Origin: SHWB01 sp050246875 | GTDB taxonomy: Bacteria > Pseudomonadota > Alphaproteobacteria > UBA6615 | Direction: 5' to 3' | Assembly (NCBI GenBank): GCA_050246875.1 | Contig: JBFWVF010000017.1 | Coordinates: 1-26,467, forward strand | DNA length: 26,467 nucleotides | Part shown: piece after piece, positions 13,495 to 21,389 of the stretch | Layout: the number at the start of each line of letters is the position of its first letter | Numbering within the stretch: the first letter of the stretch is position 1 | Program-made: the position numbers and the translations under genes | Notes under the pieces: model-generated | The model's input: the letters and a program-made list of their open reading frames with translations, nothing else | Told to the model about the DNA's origin: nothing | Database searches by the model: none

Positions 13495-14748
13495 TCACTC
13501 CGCCGCCAGCTCCTCCGGCATCACCGGCGCGATCTCGCGCAGGCGGGGCATCACCTCCCTGCCGAACAGGCGGATGCTCTTCTCGGACTCTTCGTGCGTC
13601 ATGAAGCCGGTGCGGCCGACCATGGTGAGGTGGCCGAAGCCGCCGACGGCGTCGTAGAAGCGCCTTATCTGGGCGACCACGCTGTCGGGGTTGCCGGCGA
13701 ACATGATGCCCTGGGCCATCGCCTGCTCGACGGTGATCGAGGTCAGCTTCTGGGCATTGCGCTCGGCCGAGGCGACGCCCTTCTCGGCGTTGACGAAACC
13801 ACCCCGATCCCCCTGCCCCGCCGGCGCCCCGGCCGCCTTCGGCCGCGTGCGCCAGGCCTGGCCGGCGACGTGCGGCGGCGCCACGCCGGGCATCAGCACC
13901 GACATCTGCGGCCCGGTCTTGAGGCTGGTGTTGAGGAACCACAGCTGCTTCTCGCCGCAGCGCCACGCCTCCTCGTCGGTGTCGCCGACATGGACGAAGG
14001 CGCTGTAGGCGAAGTGGTCGGTCGATACCGGCGGCAGGCCGGCCTCGGTGCGCGCCGCGCGGTAGGCGGCGTAGGCGCGCCGCGTGCCGTCGATGCCGCG
14101 CAGCACGAGGGTGTGCACCATGCCGCGCCGCCCCACCTCGGCGGCGGTGTGCGGGTCGCCCGTCGCCGCCCACATGCGGATGCGCTCCTGCCACGGGCGC
14201 GGCCAGATGTTCACGTGGCGGTGGGTGTAGTGCTTGCCCTCCCAGGAGAACGGGCCGTCCTGCTGCGTCAGCGCCTTGCCGATGAGGTCGATCGCCTCCC
14301 AGTAGCGCTCGACGTTGTTCATCGGGTTGGCGTTGGCCGAGGCGAACTCGCTGCCGCCGGACTTGACGAAGCCGATCTCCAGCCGCCCGCGCGAGATGAC
14401 GTCGGCGGTGGCGTACTCCTCGGCCACGCGCACCGGCTCGCGGCGCAGCGAGATCAGCGTGCCGAGGCTGAGGATGCGCGCCTTGCGCGTCTGGCGGGCG
14501 AGGATGCCGACCATCATCGGGTTGGAGCCGATCAGCGAGTTGATGCCGGCATGGTGCTCGGTGACGCCGATGTTCACGCCCATTTCGTCGCACAGCAGGT
14601 ATTCGTCGATGGTCTCGGCGAACAGGTCGGCGGCGACGCGCGGGTCGCAGTAGCGGTTGGGCAGGCTCGCGCGCACCGCCTCGGCGGCGTCGAGCACCGC
14701 CTTGTCGACATAGGGGTAGGGCACCTCGCACTGCCACCAGGCTTCCAT
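13495..14748 (-). CDS. LLM class flavin-dependent oxidoreductase (luciferase-like monooxygenase)
   Basis: A 417-residue TIM-barrel enzyme of the bacterial luciferase superfamily, using reduced flavin and O2. Family signs are the GVTEHHAG segment (61-68), SNPMMVGILARQTRKARILSLGT (75-97), EEYATADVISRGRLEIGFVKSG (110-131), WPRPWQERIRMW near 182 and a C-terminal GNPDSVVAQIRRF segment. The substrate cannot be told. The ATG at 14748 has a GGGAG Shine-Dalgarno 7 bases upstream. It follows an alpha/beta hydrolase gene by 34 bp in the same direction. This pairing recurs in bacteria and suggests a monooxygenase-plus-hydrolase catabolic step, probably under the divergent GntR regulator. It is longer than the 320-350 residues usual for the family because of an insert around 280-330. 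Confidence 0.88.
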   Translation of the reverse strand: MEAWWQCEVPYPYVDKAVLDAAEAVRASLPNRYCDPRVAADLFAETIDEYLLCDEMGVNIGVTEHHAGINSLIGSNPMMVGILARQTRKARILSLGTLISLRREPVRVAEEYATADVISRGRLEIGFVKSGGSEFASANANPMNNVERYWEAIDLIGKALTQQDGPFSWEGKHYTHRHVNIWPRPWQERIRMWAATGDPHTAAEVGRRGMVHTLVLRGIDGTRRAYAAYRAARTEAGLPPVSTDHFAYSAFVHVGDTDEEAWRCGEKQLWFLNTSLKTGPQMSVLMPGVAPPHVAGQAWRTRPKAAGAPAGQGDRGGFVNAEKGVASAERNAQKLTSITVEQAMAQGIMFAGNPDSVVAQIRRFYDAVGGFGHLTMVGRTGFMTHEESEKSIRLFGREVMPRLREIAPVMPEELAAE

Positions 14749-14782
14749 CGCGGCTCTCCCTGTCGGTCGGGCGGCTCGGCGC

Positions 14783-15574
14783 TCAGCGGCCGAGGAAATC
14801 GAGGATGCGGGCGGCGAGCGCCTCGGGCTTCTCGCGCTCCGGGTGGTGGCCGGCGGCGGCGACGGTCTCGAAGCGCGCGCCGGGAATGCGCGCGGCGTAG
14901 GCGCGGCCGTAGTCGGGCGCGGCGATGCCGTCGCTTTCGCCCCACAGCACCAGCGTCGGCACGGCGATTCGGCCGAGCCAGGCGGCGAGGCGCGGGTTGT
15001 AGAGGTAGGGCTCCCAGCCGTAGATGCAGAGCGCCTCGCGGTCGCGCGCGTGGCGCGTCAGCGCGTCGTCGGAGAGCGCGTCGTAGTCGGGCGCGTGGCG
15101 GTCCGGGTCGTGCCAGGCGCGGCGGCGCACCTCGCGCGGATTGCGGTTGAAGACGTCGAAGATCTCCGCCGTCTCGCGGTCGCCCAGCTTGACGCCCAGC
15201 GCGTCGACCAGCACCAGCCGGTCGAAGCGGCGCGGCGTGGCGGCCGCCAGCTCGGCGGCGATCCAGCCGCCGAAGGAGGCGCCGACCAGCGTCACCGTCT
15301 CGTCGGGCAGGCCGTCGAGCAGCGCGCGGTAGAGCTGGACGAGGTCGTAGACCGTCTCGAAGCCGTCGGGCCGCGGCGAATCGCCGAAGCCGGGATGCGC
15401 CGGTGCCAGCACCGCGCCGGCGCCGGCGAGACGTGCGAGGAAGGGCGAGCCGGCATCGAGCGGGTGGAAGCCGTGCAGGAACAGGATCGGCCGGCCGCTG
15501 CCGCCGCGCACGATCTCGAGGTCACAGTCGCCGACAAGCAGTCGGCCGGCGGCCAGCGTCACGCCCTCGCTCAC
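14783..15574 (-). CDS. Alpha/beta-fold hydrolase
   Basis: A 263-residue single-domain alpha/beta hydrolase. The oxyanion HG motif is LFLHGF (31-36). The nucleophile elbow GASFGG places S100, the acid is D215 in WGESDG, and the base is H243 or H244 in AGHHPE. A cap region (about 130-195) separates the halves. It resembles meta-cleavage-product or ester hydrolases, but the substrate is unknown. The GTG start at 15574 is chosen because AAGGA lies 8 bases upstream. The frame stays open far upstream only by overlapping the GntR gene. It is first in a two-gene unit with the LLM monooxygenase. Confidence 0.9.
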   Translation of the reverse strand: MSEGVTLAAGRLLVGDCDLEIVRGGSGRPILFLHGFHPLDAGSPFLARLAGAGAVLAPAHPGFGDSPRPDGFETVYDLVQLYRALLDGLPDETVTLVGASFGGWIAAELAAATPRRFDRLVLVDALGVKLGDRETAEIFDVFNRNPREVRRRAWHDPDRHAPDYDALSDDALTRHARDREALCIYGWEPYLYNPRLAAWLGRIAVPTLVLWGESDGIAAPDYGRAYAARIPGARFETVAAAGHHPEREKPEALAARILDFLGR

Positions 15575-15657
15575 GCGCACGATCCTTCCCTGCCGGCCGC
15601 GCCGCCTCACGCTTGTGCCGCGCGGCCTTCGTTCGCTTCGTTGGCGGCGATTAGCGC

Positions 15658-15688
15658 ATATTTTTTGCCTGTGGGCCAAGGAAAATAT
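15658..15688. promoter_or_regulatory. AT-rich inverted repeat between hydrolase and GntR genes (candidate operator)
   Basis: ATATTTT (15658-15664) and AAAATAT (15682-15688) are perfect inverted arms 17 bp apart, with GCC and GGC also mirrored inside (15667-15669, 15674-15676). It is by far the most AT-rich patch in this GC-rich region and lies in the 183-bp divergent gap, 83 bp from one start and 69 bp from the other. This suits a promoter region with a site for the adjacent GntR dimer. The exact operator is inferred. Confidence 0.5.
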
Positions 15689-15757
15689 ATTATCCGGGGA
15701 AGAGGCCGGCCGCGCCCGTGGGGTGGCGCCGGCCGTCGCGGAGGGGCGAGGGCGCAG

Positions 15758-16483
15758 ATGCAGGGCGAAGGCACGCTCGCCATGTCGATCTACGGCCGGC
15801 TGCGCGGCGACATCCTCACCGGCGCCTTCGCGCCCGGCGAGCGTCTGCCGCTCGGCCCGCTCGGCGAGCGTTACGGCGTCGGGCTGACGCCGCTGCGCGA
15901 GGCCCTCAACCGCCTGTCGGCCGAGGAGCTGGTGATGCGCGAGGGCAAACGCGGCTTCCGCGTCGCGCCGGTCAGCCTCGCCGACCTCGCCGACCTCGCG
16001 CAGACCCTGTGCTGGGTGGCCGGCACGGCGCTGCGCCAGTCGATCGCGCGCGGCGACGCGGCGTGGGAGGAGGCCGTCGTCGTCGCCGGCCACCGCCTCG
16101 CCCGCGTCGACCGCCTGAGCCCGGCGCCGGGCGGCGACATCGACCCGGACTGGGAGCGCCACCATCGCGACTTCCACATGAGCCTGGTGGCGGCGAGCGG
16201 CGCGCGGCGCCTCAACGACTTCTTCGCCACGCTGATGGAGCGCTACGACCGCTACGCCTATATCGGCGTCGACGCCTCGGCGCGCTGGCCGCGCGACGCG
16301 CCGGCCGAGCACCGCGCCATCCTCGACGCCGTGCTGGCCCGCGACGCCGACCGCGCCGTCGCCCTGAGCGAAACCCATATCCGCCGCACCGCCGACCTCG
16401 TCACCGCCGCCTGGGGCGCCGACGCGCGCCCGGCCGCGCGCCGCGGCGACTACTTGGGCTTCGAGTCGAAAACCACCGTCTGA
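15758..16483 (+). CDS. GntR family transcriptional regulator, FCD (FadR/VanR-type)
   Basis: A 241-residue regulator. Residues 7-70 are a GntR winged helix-turn-helix: SIYGRLRGDILTGAF, GERLPLGPLGERYGVGLTPLREAL, then RLSAEELV and a wing GKRGFRV. Residues 75-225 form an all-helical FCD effector domain with metal-type histidines (HHRDFHMSL, AEHRAI, ETHIRRT). FCD regulators usually bind organic acids and repress adjacent genes. The ATG at 15758 follows GAGGGGCGAGGG. It diverges from the hydrolase/LLM pair across an AT-rich inverted repeat, so control of that pair is likely. Its 3' end overlaps the convergent NTF2-like gene by 34 bp. Confidence 0.92.
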   Translation: MQGEGTLAMSIYGRLRGDILTGAFAPGERLPLGPLGERYGVGLTPLREALNRLSAEELVMREGKRGFRVAPVSLADLADLAQTLCWVAGTALRQSIARGDAAWEEAVVVAGHRLARVDRLSPAPGGDIDPDWERHHRDFHMSLVAASGARRLNDFFATLMERYDRYAYIGVDASARWPRDAPAEHRAILDAVLARDADRAVALSETHIRRTADLVTAAWGADARPAARRGDYLGFESKTTV

Positions 16484-16866
16484 GCCACGATCTTGCCGCC
16501 GCGCACGACGAAGGTGTCGCTGCCGATGGGATAGTGCGCCTTCGCCGTCTCGGCGCGCCAGACGATCTGCGCGACCTCGTTGGCGACGGTGCGCTTGTCG
16601 ACGACGAACTTGACGCCGGGCTGGCCGAACTCGGCGAGGATCGCCTCGAAGAAGCCCTTGATCTCGGCATGTCCGCGCGTGGCGCCGCCCGGCGTCACGA
16701 TCACCGCGTCGGGTGCGTAGTTCGACAGGATGGTCTCGACCTTGCCGGTGCCGAACGCCGCCATGTGCCTGTCGAGCACGGTGCCGGTCATCGCCTCGTC
16801 GGCCAGCGCCGCCGGCGCCGCGGCCAGTGCGGCGACGAGGACCAGTGTGCGAAGCAGACCGTTCAT
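16450..16866 (-). CDS. Secreted NTF2-like (SgcJ/EcaC family) protein
   Basis: A 138-residue protein with a clear Sec signal peptide: MNGLLRT, a hydrophobic stretch to about 20, and an ALA-D type cleavage site near residue 22-23. The rest is an NTF2/SnoaL-like cone fold: RHMAAFGTGKVETILSNYAPDAVIVTPGG, RGHAEIKGFFEAIL and a final DTFVVRGGKIVAQTVVF. Such proteins are typically small-molecule-binding or of unknown enzymatic role, here probably periplasmic. The ATG at 16866 has a GGGGGA site 5 bases upstream. Its last 34 bp overlap antisense with the end of the GntR gene. Confidence 0.88.
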   Translation of the reverse strand: MNGLLRTLVLVAALAAAPAALADEAMTGTVLDRHMAAFGTGKVETILSNYAPDAVIVTPGGATRGHAEIKGFFEAILAEFGQPGVKFVVDKRTVANEVAQIVWRAETAKAHYPIGSDTFVVRGGKIVAQTVVFDSKPK

Positions 16867-16937
16867 GGCATTCCCCCTGTCGTATTGCTGTTGGCGGGGA
16901 GTCTAGCCGGCCGGAAGCAGGGCGCAATGGCCCCGCG

Positions 16938-17588
16938 TCAGTGCCCCGCCGGCTCGAAGTCGGGCTGGTGGCGCGGATGGGCGCGCTCGAAGGCCGGTGT
17001 GGCCATGCAGGTGTCGAAGACCCGCTTGACCGTCGGGAACTGCGCGATGTCGACGCCGAACAGGCCGGAGCCGACGCATTGCGGCATCAGACAGACATCG
17101 GCCATGGTCGGGCTGTCGCCGTGGCAGTACTTGCCCGTTTCCTTCTCGCTCGCCAGATGCTCCTCGACCGCCTGCAGGCCCTTGGCCGACCAGTGGCGGA
17201 TCCAGGTCAGCAGCTCTTCCTGGCTGTGGCCCATGTCCTTGGTGATGTAGGCGCGGATGCGCGGCACCATCAGTGGATGCGTGTCGGCGGCGAGGATGAG
17301 GGCGAGGCCGCGCACGCGGGCGCGCTCCAGCGGCGCCTTCGGCAGCAGCGGCGGCGTCGGGTGCGTCTCCTCGAGGTATTCGAGGATGGCCATCGACTGG
17401 TAGAGGGTCGTCTTGCCGTCGACCAGCGCCGGCACCACGCTCTGCGGGTTGATGGCGGTGTATTCCGGCCTGAACTGGTCGCCCTTGATGAGATCGACGG
17501 TCTTCACGTCGTAGGGCATGCCCTTGAGATTGAGGGCGATCCGCACACGGAAGGCGGCCAGCGACCGCCAGTAGCTGTAGAGCTGCAT
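16938..17588 (-). CDS. maiA: Zeta-class glutathione S-transferase, maleylacetoacetate isomerase type
   Basis: A 216-residue GST. The thioredoxin-fold half starts LYSYWRSLAAFRVRIALNLKGM, the form of the zeta-class active-site motif seen in bacterial maleylacetoacetate isomerases. It continues with NPQSVVPAL and the glutathione-binding QSMAILEYLEE. The C-terminal half has TMADVCLMPQ and a final FPTVKRVFDTCMATPAFERAHP. MaiA isomerises maleylacetoacetate in tyrosine/homogentisate breakdown. No hmgA or fahA is visible here, so glyoxylate- or dihaloacid-related GST-zeta roles are also possible. Start at ATG 17588, first in frame. It follows the oligopeptidase gene by 61 bp on the same strand. Confidence 0.82.
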   Translation of the reverse strand: MQLYSYWRSLAAFRVRIALNLKGMPYDVKTVDLIKGDQFRPEYTAINPQSVVPALVDGKTTLYQSMAILEYLEETHPTPPLLPKAPLERARVRGLALILAADTHPLMVPRIRAYITKDMGHSQEELLTWIRHWSAKGLQAVEEHLASEKETGKYCHGDSPTMADVCLMPQCVGSGLFGVDIAQFPTVKRVFDTCMATPAFERAHPRHQPDFEPAGH

Positions 17589-17649
17589 CGAACGCCCTCC
17601 CCCTGTTGTCGTTTTGCCCTGTGAATCGGGCGTTTACGCGGCGTCGCTG

Positions 17650-19743
17650 TCAAGCGTGGGCACGCCCACAGACGTCGAGCACGAAGGCGTAGACCAGCGC
17701 CACTTCGTCGAGCCGGTCGAAGCGGCCGGCGGCGCCGCCATGGCCGGCCCCCATGTTCATGTACATGGCGATGCGCGTGGCGGCCGTGTTGTGGTCCCGC
17801 AGGCGGGCGACCCACTTCGCCGGCTCCCAGTAGGTGACGCGCGGGTCGGACACGCCGCTCGTCACCAGCACGTTGGGATAGGCCTGGTCGATCACGTTGT
17901 CGTAGGGCGAGTAGCGGCGCAGGCGGTGGAAGGCCGCCTCGTCCTCGATCGGGTTGCCCCATTCCACCCATTCCGGCGGCGTCAGCGGCAGCGAGGCGTC
18001 GCACATCGTGTTGAGCACGTCGACGAAGGGCACCTCGGCGACGATGCCGGCGAACAGCTCGGGCCGCATGTTGGCGACGGCGCCCATCAGCATGCCGCCG
18101 GCGCTGCCGCCATGCGCGACGATGCGCCCGGCCGCGGTGTACCCCGCGGCGACGAGATGGTCCGCCGTGGCGACGAAGTCGCGGAAGGTGTTCTCCTTGT
18201 TGGCCAGCTTGCCGTCGAGGTACCAGCCGAAGCCCTTGTCGGTGCCGCCGCGGATGTGTGCGATCGCATAGACGAAGCCACGATCGACGAGGGAAAACCG
18301 GTTGGGCTGGAACGCGGCGGGAATCGAGATGCCGTAGGCGCCATATCCGTAAAGCAGCAACGGCGCACTACCGTCGACCGGCGTGTCGCGGTGGCGCAGA
18401 ACCGTGACCGGGATTTGCGCCCCGTCGTGACCGCTGGCGTGCAGCCGCTCGACGACGTACTGCGCAGGATCATGCCCCGACGGTATCTTCTGCTGCTTGC
18501 GCAGCACGCGGCTGCGCGCCTTGAGGTCGTAGTCGAACACCTCCAGCGGCGTCGCCGGCGAGCTGTAAGAGAAGCGCAGCGTCGTGCCGTCGAACTCCCA
18601 CCCCGGTACCAGCGACAGATCGTAGGCCGCCTCGTCGAAGACGATGGCATGCTCGCTGCCGTCGTCCAGCGCGCGCACGACGATGCGTGGTAGGCCGTCC
18701 TCGCGCTCCAGCCTTACCAGATGGCCGGCGAAGGCGGTCATGCCGCGGATCAGCCGGCCCGGCACATGACGCACCAACTCGCGCCAGTGCGCCCGCCCCG
18801 GCGTCGCCAGCGGCGCGGTGCAGAGACGGTAGTCGATGGCATTGGGCCAGTTGGTCCGCACGATCAGGCGATCGCCGATGACCGTGACGTCGTAATCGAC
18901 GCCGGACTCGCGCGGCGCGACCAGCAATGGCGCGACGTCGGGGTCGCGGGCGTCGAGCAGCCGCGCCTCGGCCGTCTGCGAATGGTCGTGCGAGGCGATG
19001 ACGACGTGGCGCCGGTCCTCGGTCTCGCCGACGCCAAGGTAGAAGCCCGGATCCGGCTCCTCATAGACGACCGTATCGGCGGCCGGATCGCTGCCGAGGC
19101 GATGCCGCATCACCCGGTAGGGGCGATGGTTGTCGTCGAGCACCGTGTAGTAGAGCGAATGTGTGCCGGCCCAGGCAAAGTCGCCCTTGGTGCGCTCGAT
19201 CGGTGCGTCGACCGCTTCGCCGGATACGGCATCGCGGACGAGGAGGGTGAAGTACTCGCCGCCGCTGCGGTCGACGGTCCACGCGATGCGGCGATGGTCG
19301 GGGCTGTGGCGGCAGTCGGCGACGCGGAAATATGGCTTGCCGGCGGCCTCGACCGGGCCGTCGACCAGCACCGTCTCGCTGCCGCCGCCGCGCGGCCGGC
19401 GGCAGAACACCGGATACTGAGCTCCGGCGGCGAAGCGCCGGTAGTATTCGTACGGGCCGTCGGGCTCGGGCACCGAGGCGTCCTCGTCCTCGATGCGGCC
19501 GCGCAGTTCATTGACCAGGGTTCGGCGCAGTCCGGCAAGCGGTTCCAGAACCGCCTCGGTCCAGGCGTTCTCGGCGTCGAGATGGGCGCGGATCTCCGGC
19601 TCCAGCACCGCCGGGTCCCGCATCACCTCCTGCCAGCGGGCGCTGCGCATCCAGGCGTATTCGTCCTCGAGAACGAGGCCGAAATGCTCGTGACGGACCG
19701 GCCGGCGCGGGGGCTGCGGCGGCGCGGCGGTCGGGTCTGACAT
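17650..19743 (-). CDS. S9 family peptidase, oligopeptidase B-like
   Basis: A 697-residue prolyl-oligopeptidase-family serine peptidase. An N-terminal beta-propeller occupies about 70-410, beginning with RHEHFGLVLEDEYAWMR. It is followed by the alpha/beta hydrolase domain. The catalytic triad is visible: S547 in HGGSAGGML, D633 in VSDPRV and H668 in GAGHGG. The LLYGYGAYG and HIRGGTDKGF.WYLDGKL segments are hallmarks of oligopeptidase B/PtrB, which cuts short peptides after basic residues in the cytoplasm. No signal peptide is seen. ATG 19743 (MSDPTAAPP) is preferred over an earlier in-frame start, whose extra 31 residues are unlike the family. It diverges from the ECF sigma gene over 264 bp. 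Confidence 0.92.
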   Translation of the reverse strand: MSDPTAAPPQPPRRPVRHEHFGLVLEDEYAWMRSARWQEVMRDPAVLEPEIRAHLDAENAWTEAVLEPLAGLRRTLVNELRGRIEDEDASVPEPDGPYEYYRRFAAGAQYPVFCRRPRGGGSETVLVDGPVEAAGKPYFRVADCRHSPDHRRIAWTVDRSGGEYFTLLVRDAVSGEAVDAPIERTKGDFAWAGTHSLYYTVLDDNHRPYRVMRHRLGSDPAADTVVYEEPDPGFYLGVGETEDRRHVVIASHDHSQTAEARLLDARDPDVAPLLVAPRESGVDYDVTVIGDRLIVRTNWPNAIDYRLCTAPLATPGRAHWRELVRHVPGRLIRGMTAFAGHLVRLEREDGLPRIVVRALDDGSEHAIVFDEAAYDLSLVPGWEFDGTTLRFSYSSPATPLEVFDYDLKARSRVLRKQQKIPSGHDPAQYVVERLHASGHDGAQIPVTVLRHRDTPVDGSAPLLLYGYGAYGISIPAAFQPNRFSLVDRGFVYAIAHIRGGTDKGFGWYLDGKLANKENTFRDFVATADHLVAAGYTAAGRIVAHGGSAGGMLMGAVANMRPELFAGIVAEVPFVDVLNTMCDASLPLTPPEWVEWGNPIEDEAAFHRLRRYSPYDNVIDQAYPNVLVTSGVSDPRVTYWEPAKWVARLRDHNTAATRIAMYMNMGAGHGGAAGRFDRLDEVALVYAFVLDVCGRAHA

Positions 19744-20007
19744 GAAAATCCGTGGGCCAGGGCGGGCTTGGCCGGTCCCTGACGGACCGGCGGACCCGCT
19801 TATCCAAGGCCCGGCGCCGGGCGACGTCAAGGTCACCCCGGGGATTCGAGGGGCCGAAGCCGGCAGCGAAAAGATCGCGCGGCACCGGGATTAAAATCCG
19901 GCCTCGCGCGTATGTCGTCTGTTCGGGTACGAGAGTTGTATCCGGTGCGCCGGCGCCCCAGCCCCACACTAACCCCCGGGGCGCCGGCGATACGGAATAA
20001 CCCGCCC
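19744..20007. promoter_or_regulatory. Divergent intergenic region between S9 peptidase and ECF sigma genes
   Basis: This 264-bp gap must carry promoters for both divergent genes. It holds a perfect 14-bp GC palindrome GCCCGGCGCCGGGC (19809-19822), a short inverted repeat GGATT-AA-AATCC (19888-19899) in an AT-rich patch suited to a promoter, and the long stem-loop listed separately. I cannot assign -35/-10 elements with confidence. Autoregulation by the sigma factor is common in such pairs. Confidence 0.4.
19948..19989 (+). promoter_or_regulatory. 12-bp perfect stem-loop in the ECF sigma leader
   Basis: CGCCGGCGCCCC (19948-19959) is perfectly complementary to GGGGCGCCGGCG (19978-19989), with an 18-base loop. 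It ends 18 bases before the sigma factor ATG, right before its weak GGAATAA ribosome site. No U-tract follows. It could hide or present the ribosome site, or be a leftover terminator of an upstream unit. The regulatory role is inferred. Confidence 0.5.
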
Positions 20008-20541
20008 ATGCCAGCCGACGACCTGCGCAACGATATTGCCGGCCACGTCGACCAGTTGCGTCGTTATGCGCTGGCCTTGACGCGCAATCCCGACGAGGCG
20101 GCCGACCTGGTGCAGGACACGCTTTTACGGGCGATCGACGGCGCCAGCGGCTTTGCCGCCGGGGGCGACCTGCGCAAATGGCTGTTCGCCATTCTCCACA
20201 ACGGCTGGGTCAGCAACCGGCGCCGTGCCGCCGTGCGTCTCGCCGGCGATGCGTTGGCGCGGCCGGCCCTCGCCGAGCCGGCAGGCCAGGCCGAGCACGT
20301 CTTCCTGACCCAGACGCTGGCCGCCCTGTCGCGCCTGCCCGACGAGCAGCGCGCCGCTGTCGTGCTGGTGGCCGTCGACGGGATCGGCTACCGCGACGCC
20401 GCCGATATTCTCGGCGTGCCCGTGGGCACCCTGATGTCGCGGCTGGCGCGGGGCCGCCAGGCTCTGCGCGATGCTGTTGCAGGCGTTCCTGCCGAGGGCG
20501 ATCTGCCGTCCGGCGTGCCGCACCTGCGTGTCGTGAGGTAG
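20008..20541 (+). CDS. ECF (extracytoplasmic function) RNA polymerase sigma factor
   Basis: A 177-residue group IV sigma-70 factor. Region 2 covers about 10-72: HVDQLRRYALALTRNPDEAADLVQDTLLRAI, then DLRKWLFAILHN. Region 4 covers 102-155: LPDEQRAAVVLVAVDGIGYRDAADILGVPVGTLMSRLARGRQALR. An open frame extends upstream, but ATG 20008 (MPADDL) gives the normal ECF length and lies after a leader stem-loop. The downstream gene starts 3 bp after its stop and encodes its likely anti-sigma factor. Target genes may include the peroxiredoxin/2OG oxygenase that follows. The promoter specificity is unknown. Confidence 0.93.
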   Translation: MPADDLRNDIAGHVDQLRRYALALTRNPDEAADLVQDTLLRAIDGASGFAAGGDLRKWLFAILHNGWVSNRRRAAVRLAGDALARPALAEPAGQAEHVFLTQTLAALSRLPDEQRAAVVLVAVDGIGYRDAADILGVPVGTLMSRLARGRQALRDAVAGVPAEGDLPSGVPHLRVVR

Positions 20542-20544
20542 CCG

Positions 20545-21339
20545 ATGGACCGGCAATTCGACGACAGCGAACTGGGCAGCTATCTCGACGGCGAAATGGA
20601 AGCCGAGGAGGCCGCCTCGCTGGAGGCGGCGCTCGTTGAGTCCCCCGCCCTGGCGGCCCGCTTTGGCATGATGGCGGCGCAGCGCGCAGCGATCGTGCGG
20701 GAGATGGCCCGCGCCAGCCTGCCACTGCCGGCCACCACGCACGCTCTGGAAGAGCGGCTGGCGGCGGCGCTCGGCGGGCGGCGGCGGCGTCTGTTCGGCC
20801 GCCATGCGGCGGCGCTCGTCGGGGCGACGCTGTTCGCCGCCGGATGGGCTGCCGCACACGCCGGCGACATCGGCGCGATCGGGGAGGAAACCTTCGCGCG
20901 CCTGACCCTGCCGGACTGGGCCGAGGAGGCGATCGACGCACACGATTCCGCGGTCGGTGCCAACCTCGACCTGCAGCAACTTGTCGCCACCGACCCGGCT
21001 CGCCTCACGGCGATTCTGGCGCGGGGCGTCGGGCATCTGTTACCCCCGCACCTGCGCGCCCATGATCGCGCCCTGACGCTGATCGGCGCGCAGGTCGTGC
21101 CATGGGACGGCGGCTCGGCCCTGCAGGTGCTGTACCGCACGCGCGACGGCCGCCCGGTGACGCTGTTCGTCGCCGCGGTCGAGGGACCCGACGAGCCCGA
21201 GCCCACGGTCGCCGTCTTCGGCCACCTGACTCTCATCTACTGGCGCAGCGACAACTACGTCTATGCCTTGTCCGGCGAGATGCCGGCCGAGCGGCTGCTG
21301 CACAGCGCACAGCTGTTTGCATCCGCCGATTCCGGCTAG
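20545..21339 (+). CDS. Membrane anti-sigma factor without zinc motif
   Basis: A 264-residue protein. The N-terminus (DDSELGSYLDGEMEAEEAASLEAALVESPALAARF) is a helical anti-sigma domain like those of ChrR/RsiW-type proteins, but it lacks the HxxxCxxC zinc signature. A single hydrophobic segment at about 87-105 would anchor it, leaving a 155-residue periplasmic domain with LIGAQVVPWDGGSALQVLYRTRDGRPVTLFV and an end IYWRSDNYVYALSGE. The outer domain resembles anti-sigma factors that lack known peptidase sites. Its start is 3 bp after the sigma stop, and the ribosome site GTGAGG lies inside the sigma gene, so they are coupled. Confidence 0.85.
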   Translation: MDRQFDDSELGSYLDGEMEAEEAASLEAALVESPALAARFGMMAAQRAAIVREMARASLPLPATTHALEERLAAALGGRRRRLFGRHAAALVGATLFAAGWAAAHAGDIGAIGEETFARLTLPDWAEEAIDAHDSAVGANLDLQQLVATDPARLTAILARGVGHLLPPHLRAHDRALTLIGAQVVPWDGGSALQVLYRTRDGRPVTLFVAAVEGPDEPEPTVAVFGHLTLIYWRSDNYVYALSGEMPAERLLHSAQLFASADSG

Positions 21340-21389
21340 AGACGGGTATCGCCACACCGCCCAGTTCCTCCGTTCGGATCCGTTCCTTC

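Noticed and set aside
14783..16927. 714-codon minus-strand frame extending the alpha/beta hydrolase through the GntR gene
   Set aside because: Only the last 263 codons are hydrolase-like; the rest is antisense of the GntR and NTF2-like genes.
19809..19822. Perfect GC palindrome GCCCGGCGCCGGGC upstream of the S9 peptidase
   Set aside because: Short GC-only palindromes arise often in DNA of this composition; no T-tract or promoter alignment supports a role.
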